Below, piece by piece: positions 25,859 to 32,689 of a DNA stretch of 64,000 nt (its first letter is position 1; each line of letters starts with the position of its first letter). The stretch is from contig SVOB01000001.1 in assembly GCA_015066565.1 (NCBI GenBank), positions 682,001 through 746,000 on the forward strand, read 5' to 3'. The notes beneath the pieces were generated by a model, which saw nothing but the letters and a program-made list of their open reading frames with translations, searched no databases and was not told the DNA's origin. Source of the DNA: Oscillospiraceae bacterium (lineage in GTDB: Bacteria; Bacillota; Clostridia; Oscillospirales; Acutalibacteraceae). Both the position numbers and the translations under genes were made by a program.

Positions 25859-27023
25859 TTACACCGCCAAGCCTACCTCTGTCAGATAACTGTCTGCTTT
25901 CTCTACGCTTATGGACTGAAAGTTGTCAAATACATCTGCGTATGTGTCGAGCGTTACTTTTATATCCGAGTGTCCCATAAGATGCTGTAACACCTTCGGC
26001 GGCATTCCGCTTTCTATACAACGGGTTGCGTATGTGTGTCTCAGACTGTGAAGCGATAAATCTCCCTTGACCGACTTGTCCTGTATGTTGTATCTGTTCA
26101 CTATCCGCCTGAACTCCGTGTTCACTACGCTTGTAGCTATCAGCGTTCCTGCTGATGTGTGGAAAAGTACATTGTCATCCGTGAGCGTGTATTCGGATAT
26201 TATCTTTTCAATCACAGGTCTTACGGTTTCATTTATCGGTATCTGTCTGTTGCCGTTCTCGGTCTTCGCCGTATCGTTTACAAACGCCTCTCCGTGTTCG
26301 CCCTTTGAGATAGTCTTGTCGATGTTGATGAAATTGAAATTCGTGTTCAGGTCATTAACAGAGAGAGCATTTATCTCTCCCATTCTCATTCCCGTGAACA
26401 TTGATATCAACATCTGCTCTGCATACCGTAAATTCTCATTCCGTATAACCTCAACGAGCTTCTTCTGTTCATCAAGAGTCAGCGCCCGAATCTTCTTCGT
26501 CTTTTTTTGTCGATTTCGGTTTGCGTACATCCAACATTGGATTGTCCGATATGATTTTTCTCTTCAGCGCTTCCTTGAAACACTGATTAAGAATGATATA
26601 CATTTTCTTGATAGTGCTGTTAGCGTAATCTACCTTCGAGAGTAGCAACTGCTTAATCATTGTGCTGTCTATCTTCTGAACAGGGATATCGTTAATCTCC
26701 TTACAGAGCTTGACCGTTTCCATTGTCCTGTAATATGTCTGCGGCTGAATCTCATTCATAGCTAACTTCTCATCGTAGATTTGCTTTATCAGTTGAGAGA
26801 ATGTAATCGTATTCGCATTGACAAACTTGCCGGTGTAAATGCTGAGCTTCAATTCATCGAGCTTGGCTTTGACTTCCTCCTGAGTTTCGGCTGTAACCGA
26901 TTTGCGGATTACCTTGCCGTTCTCGTCCTTGCCGACATTTATCTGAGCCATCCATTTCTGCTTAACATTGGAGTAGAATATACTCCCTTCGCCGTAATGA
27001 TTTTTCAGCTTTCGTTTAGCCAT
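25859..27023 (-). pseudogene. int: Tyrosine-type integrase, frameshifted
   Basis: Two frames together make one Tn916-like phage integrase. Residues 1-183 (26472-27023) hold the arm-binding and SAM-like domains (MAKRKLKNHYGEGSIFY, FVNANTITFSQLI). The second frame (25859-26530) holds the catalytic domain: Arg in FTGMRMGEINAL, HSLRHTYATRCIESG, LMGHSDIKVTLDTYADVF with the Tyr nucleophile. The break is at an A7 run (T7 on the plus strand, 26502-26508). Loss of one A would restore the frame. All catalytic residues are intact, so the shift is recent, a sequence error, or a slippage switch. The same gene has left relics at 9.05, 11.46 and 19.2-21.0 kb. Confidence 0.85.
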
Positions 27024-27059
27024 ATTATTTCCTCCTTTCTCGGCTCGTTCGGATGTTAA

Positions 27060-27129
27060 CTCTGTTTGCAGTCTTTGTCAAATCATTTCGAGAAATATAT
27101 TTTCACAGGGAGGATTGTGTGGTATAATG
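27060..27129 (+). repeat. Integrase-upstream leader repeat, copy 3
   Basis: Same as 11541-11610 and 20994-21062 except for a short variable stretch. Here it stands in its native place, upstream of an integrase start on the minus strand. Rightward TGGTATAAT could drive the kinase gene at 27196. Confidence 0.65.
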
Positions 27130-27195
27130 AGCAAGAAAACTGTCGGGCGGTGCGGTAACTGAGATTATACACTTACAATAGAGGAGTGGGAAAAT

Positions 27196-27747
27196 ATGAA
27201 ATTAGTATTTATTATCGGCAATGCAGCAGTCGGAAAAATGACGGTAGGACAGGAACTTACAAAAATAACGGATTTACGGCTTTTTCACAATCATATGAGC
27301 ATAGAGCCTATATTGGAAATATTCGGTGATTTTAATGGGAATGCAATCAAAAGATTTCGAGAAATGATATTTGAGGAGTTCGCAAAAAGTAATAAATATG
27401 GTTTAATTTTTACATATATGTGGGCTTTTGATTGTCAAGATGATTGGAATTATATTGAGCATATAAAAAGCATTTTCGAACCGTATAATACAGAGTTTTA
27501 TTATGTAGAACTTGTCGCTCCGCAAAGCGTAAGGCTTGAAAGAAACGGCAGTGAAAACAGGATGAACAATAAACCGTCAAAGCGCAATATCGAATTGTCA
27601 AACAAAAGATTGATTGACGATGACAGCAATTACCGCATTGAAAGCTATGACGGCGAAATACCGTTCGATAACTATATCAAAATTGATAATACCAATCTTT
27701 CTGCGGAAGAAACTGCAAAAATGATAAAAGAACGATTTAAACTATAG
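27196..27747 (+). CDS. P-loop kinase of unknown substrate
   Basis: A 183-residue protein of the shikimate kinase-like/AAA P-loop group. Walker A is GNAAVGKMTVGQEL, HNHMSIEPILEIF follows, and the lid/Arg region is VRLERNGSENRM. The physiological substrate cannot be told. It starts 67 bases after the integrase leader repeat and ends 11 bases before the GNAT gene, so the pair is probably an operon. Base composition is AT-rich like other island cargo. Confidence 0.75.
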   Translation: MKLVFIIGNAAVGKMTVGQELTKITDLRLFHNHMSIEPILEIFGDFNGNAIKRFREMIFEEFAKSNKYGLIFTYMWAFDCQDDWNYIEHIKSIFEPYNTEFYYVELVAPQSVRLERNGSENRMNNKPSKRNIELSNKRLIDDDSNYRIESYDGEIPFDNYIKIDNTNLSAEETAKMIKERFKL

Positions 27748-27758
27748 GAAGTGATGAC

Positions 27759-28208
27759 ATGAATATAGAATTATTGAAAATCGAGGATTATTCCAAATGC
27801 AACAACATTTGGAATATGAAAAAACAAAGCAAACTTGCCGAACAGTTTTTAGACGAACTGAAAAGCGGTAACCGTGTTACATACATTTACAAAGACGGTG
27901 ATGAATTCATCGGCGAAATCTCGCTTGTAAAAGAAATGAACGATTCAGATTACACGATTCCAAATCAGCGTGTTTATGTTTCCCGACTTATCGTTAAGAA
28001 AGAATACAGGCGTAAAGGCATCGGTAAAAAGCTCGTTGATTTCATTACTGATAAAGCAAAAGAACTTGGATATTCAGAATTGTCAATCGGCGTTGACTTG
28101 GACAACTATCCTGCCTTAAAGCTTTATATTGACAGTGGCTTTGACAAGGTCATTTTCATTGGCGAGGACGAGCAGGGAAAGTATGTTAAACTATTAAAAA
28201 CGATATAA
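27759..28208 (+). CDS. GNAT family N-acetyltransferase
   Basis: The 149-residue protein carries the acetyl-CoA-binding motif RLIVKKEYRRKGIGKKLVDF and the later LDNYPALKLYIDSGF. It transfers acetyl groups to an amine; the substrate is unknown (antibiotic, polyamine or protein). The start follows AGGAAGTG. It is the second gene of the operon with the P-loop kinase. The kinase plus acetyltransferase pairing recalls resistance cassettes, but that is only inference. Confidence 0.85.
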   Translation: MNIELLKIEDYSKCNNIWNMKKQSKLAEQFLDELKSGNRVTYIYKDGDEFIGEISLVKEMNDSDYTIPNQRVYVSRLIVKKEYRRKGIGKKLVDFITDKAKELGYSELSIGVDLDNYPALKLYIDSGFDKVIFIGEDEQGKYVKLLKTI

Positions 28209-28215
28209 AATAGAT

Positions 28216-28249
28216 CAGGCAGGGAAATGAAAACTCCCTGCCTGTTTTA
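28216..28249 (+). terminator. Terminator of the kinase-GNAT operon
   Basis: CAGGCAGGG pairs with CCCTGCCTG, followed by TTTTAT. Confidence 0.75.
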
Positions 28250-29228
28250 TGTCGCTTCATTATGTTAAAAATTGCACTACCCCCGTGCAATAGATTGCAC
28301 AGGAATAATATATAAAGGGTGTTTCGTAAAACCTGCCGTGGACGGTTAAGAAGTTTCATAACCTCCCGTAAAGAAAACTGACAGAAACAATCCTAAAAGC
28401 CCTTCGGGGAAAACACCGTTTTAATTATCCTTTTTACAAACACAAAATGATTGAATTTATTGTTTCAATTCTTTGGGCGTTTTTTGAACGAATGAATACA
28501 CGGCAGCAAAACTAACCGCCGAAGCAATCAAAAACGATTGTGCGGCGTTTGTGAGAGTTTTTTGACAGGATGTGCGGCAAAACTCAGATTCGCATTCGTA
28601 GGGTGCGACGACCTCGACAACCCGTTTCCTGACGAGCCGACATTTCGTGCAACGAAATAATCAGGGAGTATCCGTTGATACTCCCTGAATCAAAGGCTAC
28701 GCTTTGTCGGCTCGGTATTGAGGTGCGAATATCGGCAATTCACATTCTAACCGCTACACCCTCTCTACGCAGGGCGATTGAGAATCGCATGGCAGTTTTC
28801 AGGTAGTTTTTCAGGCGTTCGAAAACAGTCAGATTTACTCCCGTGAATAACGGTTCACTCCGGTATGTGCTCTCATAGAGTCCGTTTTGCTTAGAGCCAC
28901 AAGGGAAATCGGCATCCGTAACCACGCTTTTCGGGCTTTTTTTGAAGGCTTTGGATTTTTCAACTATTCAATGTTTTCAAGGGGTTTCGGGCTTTCGGTT
29001 TCTATTTTCGGGCGGTATCGATATGCAAGCAGGATAAAGCCGCGCCCGTTGCGGCAGTTCACACCGCACGGCAACGCCGAGCGGCTTTCGTTTTATGGGG
29101 GAACAATCACCGTAATAACTCCCTTAACCGTGAGTCCAAGCATCGCCTTACGGCGTCTTGTTTCGGCAAGCCGAAAGAACGGGCAGAAGCCCGCACCCAC
29201 TGATTAATAAAAAATATTGAGAAAATAT
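28250..29228. other. One-kilobase stretch without a supported gene
   Basis: It contains the dispersed repeat shared with 12235-12363 and then a multi-branched palindrome (28588-28730). From about 28900 to 29210 there is GC-richer sequence with decayed coding character, including short hairpins such as GGGCAGAAGCCC. The short open frames have no ribosome binding site or recognisable motif. The GC-rich end may be a relic of a conjugative element, but I cannot identify it. Confidence 0.5.
28588..28730. repeat. Nested multi-branch palindrome
   Basis: Outer arms ATTCGCA (28588-28594) and TGCGAAT (28724-28730) enclose a 10-bp stem CGAGCCGACA/TGTCGGCTCG (28633-28642 and 28705-28714). Inside are hairpins TTTCGT/ACGAAA and TCAGGGAGTATC/GATACTCCCTGA. 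The layout predicts a multi-way junction of DNA or RNA. Confidence 0.6.
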
Positions 29229-29308
29229 GTCGAATATGTTAAAATAAATATGAATTGGGTAATGACAAAAACGACCATTTAAAATTTTGATGAAAGGAAT
29301 GACTTCTC

Positions 29309-30034
29309 GTGGAAATTAAAAGCTTAATGAAGTGCAAACAAAGAGATTTAGAAAACAAGCTTAACGTACCATTAGACCATCCTACTACAAAAGGCGACCA
29401 TAGAGAAGCAGCATGGATAGATTTTTTCAGAAGCTTTTTGCCAAGCAAATATGCAATTGACAAAGGATTTGTATTCGATGCAAAAGGTGGTATTAGTGAA
29501 CAAATTGATATAATTATTTATGATGCGTTATATACACCACTAATTTATACTACTGATGCTGGTGAAAAATATATTACGGCTGAAAGTGTATATGCCGTTT
29601 TTGATTCAAAACCTAAAATTGATAAATCAACTCTTGAATATACTAACAAAAAAATTGAATCTGTTACCAATCTTTACCGTTCAAACAGAGGTGTGGTTGT
29701 CGCAGGAAGGGAAAATCCACCTAGGGAGCTTACTCCAATTTATGGAGGGATACTAGCGTTGGATAGTGTTACACCTGAAACCATAATTGAACACGTAAAA
29801 AACTACAGTAGTATAGATTTTGGATGCTCAATTCACGATTTTACATTTCATGTTAGAAGAGATGATAACAGGCATTATTTAAGTATGATTACATCCGCAA
29901 AGGATGAAACTATACTTGCCTTTTATTATCTAATACTTGAAATGTTATACAAAATAGGTACTGTTGCCGGATTAGATATAAGAGATTATGCAGACACAAC
30001 GTTAACTCAGTTTAAGATTGAGAGAGGTGATTAA
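29309..30034 (+). CDS. DUF6602-like protein with PD-(D/E)XK nuclease-type motifs
   Basis: A 241-residue cytoplasmic protein. TTKGDHREAAWIDFFRSFLP, the Gln/Asp strand SEQIDIIIYDALYTPLI and ESVYAVFDSKPKI form the pattern E33 ... D67 ... D99-x-K101, as in PD-(D/E)XK nuclease folds. Family members I recall read ESVYAVIEVKS at the last motif, so the Asp here is a mild variant. The start is GTG at 29309 after AAAGGA, with ATG at 29327 as alternative. Its stop lies two bases before the probable start of the CD-NTase. It may be the effector or DNA-processing partner of the signalling enzyme. The sequence is clearly more AT-rich than core genes. Confidence 0.7.
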   Translation: MEIKSLMKCKQRDLENKLNVPLDHPTTKGDHREAAWIDFFRSFLPSKYAIDKGFVFDAKGGISEQIDIIIYDALYTPLIYTTDAGEKYITAESVYAVFDSKPKIDKSTLEYTNKKIESVTNLYRSNRGVVVAGRENPPRELTPIYGGILALDSVTPETIIEHVKNYSSIDFGCSIHDFTFHVRRDDNRHYLSMITSAKDETILAFYYLILEMLYKIGTVAGLDIRDYADTTLTQFKIERGD

Positions 30035-30036
30035 CC

Positions 30037-31347
30037 ATAGCATTACAAAAACATTTTGATGATTTTTTAAGCAAAATAGAACCAAAACCATCTACAGTTT
30101 CATACATTAGTAGTGTACAAAAAAACTTAAGAGATTATCTTAAAAATCACACAGAATATAGCAAAGTATATATTGATTCATTTTTGTCGGGCTCATATGC
30201 AAAACATACAGCTATTAGACCAGCAGTGGATGATAAAAAACGAGATGTCGATATAATTGTTGTAACAAATTACAATAAAAATGACGATTCTTCAAAGGTG
30301 TTATCTGAGCTTGAAGAAATATTAAGAGGGAACAACAATTATTCCAATACAACTATTCAACATCATTCTGTTGGTGTGAAAATGGGTGAAATTAGTGTTG
30401 ATATTGTTCCAGTAATTATCGAAGAAAGCGATGATTCTTTATACTTGGTTGGAGACTCAGAAACCGGCGCTTGGACATTAACTGATCCCAAAGGGCACAA
30501 AGAATGGTCAACCGCCGTAAACCAAAATAATAACCAAAAATACAAACCATTAGTAAAAGTTTTTAAATGGTGGAGAAAAACAAATTGTCCTGAAAATTCT
30601 AAATATCCTAAGGGCATCACATTGGAAAAAATAGTAGCAGATAATTTAGGTGATTCTTCATTAACAACAGAGGAATTGCTTATTGATACTATTGAAAACA
30701 TAATAGATTCATATAAAGAAGACTATATAGATAAATGGGAATTGCCCGTTATTGATGACCCATCTGAGAAAATAGTTGGTAATGACTTGTTATCAGGATA
30801 TAATATTTCAGATTTTTCTGATTTCATTGACAAATTAATTGAACATATTAAACTACTAAACGATGAAGGAACTGATTGTGAAACATGGAGAAAAATATTT
30901 GGAAATGAGTTCCCAAAGGATGATGCAAGTAAAAACAACCGATTGGCTGTATTAAATTCTTTTTCCATTTTACCTCACAAACAGAAACCTTACTGGAGAA
31001 TAAAAAAAGAAGGGTATGCCTTCATTACACTAAAGGTGTACGCATCTGATGGCAAAAAAATTGATTATTCAAATAATGGCACCCCTCTTCCTAAACATTG
31101 CGACTTAGATTTTAGTGTAATTACTAATATTAAAAAGCCATTTAGAATTGCTTGGCAAATTGTTAACACTGGTGAGGAGGCAAGTCGGGAAAACGCATTA
31201 CGTGGTGGATTTGAATATGCCGATCAAAACGGAATTAAGTGGAGTGAACAAACTTTGTATAAAGGTTCACATTCTGTTCAATGTTTTGTAATTAGAAATG
31301 GGGTTTGTGTTGCTAATAGCAAAGAAATAATCATTAATATTCAATAG
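30037..31347 (+). CDS. CD-NTase (SMODS-type nucleotidyltransferase) with AGS-C-like sensor domain
   Basis: Counting from ATA 30037 the protein has 436 residues. The nucleotidyltransferase core has GSY at 52-54, the metal pair D70-V-D72 in KRDVDIIVV, and a third carboxylate D122 in EISVDIVPVI. Residues about 320-436 match the AGS-C sensor pattern: IAWQIVNTGEEA, ALRGGFEYAD, QTLYKGSHSVQCFVIRNGVC. Such enzymes make cyclic or linear oligonucleotide signals in CBASS anti-phage defence. There is no ATG at the N-terminus. The homologous helix LQKHFDDFLSKIEPKPSTV requires a start at ATA 30037, which has GAGAGG seven bases upstream. A TTG at 30184 would begin only two codons before the GSY motif. Confidence 0.85.
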   Translation: MALQKHFDDFLSKIEPKPSTVSYISSVQKNLRDYLKNHTEYSKVYIDSFLSGSYAKHTAIRPAVDDKKRDVDIIVVTNYNKNDDSSKVLSELEEILRGNNNYSNTTIQHHSVGVKMGEISVDIVPVIIEESDDSLYLVGDSETGAWTLTDPKGHKEWSTAVNQNNNQKYKPLVKVFKWWRKTNCPENSKYPKGITLEKIVADNLGDSSLTTEELLIDTIENIIDSYKEDYIDKWELPVIDDPSEKIVGNDLLSGYNISDFSDFIDKLIEHIKLLNDEGTDCETWRKIFGNEFPKDDASKNNRLAVLNSFSILPHKQKPYWRIKKEGYAFITLKVYASDGKKIDYSNNGTPLPKHCDLDFSVITNIKKPFRIAWQIVNTGEEASRENALRGGFEYADQNGIKWSEQTLYKGSHSVQCFVIRNGVCVANSKEIIINIQ

Positions 31348-31393
31348 CACTATTCTTATATTGAACATTACATTTAACTACTGGAATGAAAGA

Positions 31394-31573
31394 ATGATAA
31401 AAATGAATGAAAAAGAATTAAAAGAGATATTTAAGCAAATTGCCGATAACACAAGCCACAAACTCACGCAAGAAGAAAAGGAGCTTATAAAACTTGGTAT
31501 TGACAATTCAAAGAACATACAAGAACTAGCCACAGTTTTTCTTATTAAAAACTTCTTGCAAAACAACAGATAG
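31394..31573 (+). CDS. Small helical protein downstream of the CD-NTase
   Basis: A 59-residue, highly charged, probably all-helical protein (NEKELKEIFKQIADN, LTQEEKELIKLGIDN). ATG 31394 has GGA eight bases upstream; ATG 31403 is possible. It begins 46 bases after the CD-NTase stop with no terminator between, so it is probably third in the operon. No family recognised; it could be an inhibitor, adaptor or membrane-free effector subunit. Confidence 0.5.
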   Translation: MIKMNEKELKEIFKQIADNTSHKLTQEEKELIKLGIDNSKNIQELATVFLIKNFLQNNR

Positions 31574-31580
31574 TATCATA

Positions 31581-31933
31581 TTCCCCGTTGCAGACCGTAT
31601 GCAGTTTGGGACAAAAGTAGAAAGCATTAGATTGCTCTGTATGACACGCCGTTAAATCTTTGCGGTTTCGGCGGTGCGGTACTGCCGCTGTTTATGCGAC
31701 TCAAAAGCACCGGAAAGAATTAAAAAAACAGGATTGAACGAAATGTTCAATCCTGTTTTTGGTGCGGAAGTGGGGTAACTGGCGACTGACTTTGCCGATG
31801 TTTCAAGCCGTTTCGGGTTTTGCGGTTGGTTGTCGGTTGCAGTTAGCGGGTTTTATGCCGTATTCAGACAAAATACAAAAAGTTAAGAGCATATCCGAAC
31901 GGATATGCTCTTACTTGGTGCGAGAGACGGGAC
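31581..31933. repeat. Long direct repeat, right copy
   Basis: Right partner of 25431-25781. Similarity is interrupted in places but includes GGTTGCAGTTAGCGGGTTT, TTCAGACAAAATACAAAAAG and AAGAGCATATCCGAACGGAT. It ends in TGCGAGAGACGGGAC, the exact 3' end of tRNA-Leu on the other strand, and so looks like an attachment site. Confidence 0.75.
31724..31760. terminator. Bidirectional terminator after the defence-like operon
   Basis: AAAAACAGGATTGAA pairs with TTCAATCCTGTTTTT. Confidence 0.8.
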
Positions 31934-31995
31934 ACCGCTTTGCTTTGCAAATCGGGCATCTTTGACACCCGTCTTACGACAGGACCCGTCAAAGA

Positions 31996-32138
31996 CTTCG
32001 GGATTAAAAACAGTCCGCCGGACTTTTTTCTTTACACCCCTCACCCTCTTAGGCTTCAAGTCCCTAACTTAAATTTAAATAAACAAAAAGGACTATCTTC
32101 CGATAGTCCTTTTCATTTATGCGAGAGACGGGACTTGA
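31996..32138. repeat. Second tRNA-Leu-end repeat, partner of 16841-16970
   Basis: It carries the same ACACCCCTCACCCTCTTAGG block and GGACTATC hairpin (32085-32113) as the 17-kb copy. It ends in TGCGAGAGACGGGACTTGA (32120-32138), 19 bases identical to the tRNA-Leu 3' end. A third hairpin-plus-end unit is the native tRNA itself at 32295. No gene lies in 31.57-32.33 kb. Confidence 0.7.
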
Positions 32139-32294
32139 CAAGGAATTGCTCTGCAATTCTTTGGGTGTTCGGCGACCGAAATCCTTGAGGATTTCAGTAC
32201 CCGCCTCGCACATTTTTTCTAAAAATGCTTCACTGAAGCATTTTCTTAACGAAAAAATCCTTCGGTTCAAGTCCCTCAACATATTTTGATAATG

Positions 32295-32322
32295 AAAAAA
32301 GACCATCTTACGATGGTCTTTT
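32295..32322 (-). terminator. Terminator of tRNA-Leu
   Basis: AAGACCATC pairs with GATGGTCTT, with T6 on the minus strand. Confidence 0.75.
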
Positions 32323-32328
32323 CCATTA

Positions 32329-32410
32329 TGCGAGAGACGGGACTTGAACCCGTACGTACTGCTACACACGCCCCTCAAACGTGCGCGTCTGCCGATTCCG
32401 CCACTCTCGC
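32329..32410 (-). tRNA. tRNA-Leu (anticodon GAG)
   Basis: An 82-base class II tRNA without encoded CCA. The acceptor GCGAGAG pairs with CTCTCGC and the discriminator is A. The anticodon arm is CACGT-TTGAGGG-GCGTG with GAG in the centre. A variable arm and GGGTTCAAGTCCC T-arm follow. Its 3' end is copied at 31919 and 32120, so it is the apparent integration target for the island. Confidence 0.93.
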
Positions 32411-32444
32411 ATATTCGGTTCGCCGTCTTTTGACGACGCTTGAT

Positions 32445-32473
32445 ATTATATCAAAGAGTGTTTACCGTGTCAA
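32445..32473 (-). promoter_or_regulatory. Promoter of tRNA-Leu
   Basis: On the minus strand: TTGACA (32468-32473), 17 bases, TATAAT (32445-32450), a perfect consensus. Confidence 0.85.
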
Positions 32474-32689
32474 GTCCTTTTTGAAAAAGATTTTTATTTT
32501 TTCTTATTCGGTTAGTTTTTGCTAACCGATAATCTTTTCCGTCTGTTTTTTGGTGTCAAATTGTCCAATTATTCGCTAAAAAAATCGTTTATATTTTTTA
32601 TCTTTGACAATTGGAAAATGGACAAATGTATAGTACAATGAATACAGGAGTTTTGTACCCTTAATTTAATATCTGCGGAGGAGAAGAAT

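Larger units (their letters stand above)
25767..31919. mobile_element. 6.15-kb integrative element next to tRNA-Leu
   Basis: Direct repeats of about 340 bp end at TGCGAGAG on the left and TGCGAGAGACGGGAC on the right. The right copy equals the 3' end of tRNA-Leu. A tyrosine integrase lies directly inside the left end and points out of the element. Cargo is a P-loop kinase, a GNAT acetyltransferase, an untranslated 1.1-kb stretch and the DUF6602/CD-NTase unit. No transfer or replication genes are visible, so it would be a small, probably mobilisable or defective island. Confidence 0.6.

Noticed and set aside
28740-29207. Short open frames in the gap before the DUF6602 gene
   Set aside because: No ribosome binding site and no motif; composition is mixed and looks decayed.
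29309-31573. Toxin-antitoxin or restriction system in place of CD-NTase signalling
   Set aside because: The GSY...DVD...D pattern and AGS-C-like C-terminus fit a CD-NTase far better than a MNT-type antitoxin, which is much shorter. No methyltransferase or specificity gene is near.
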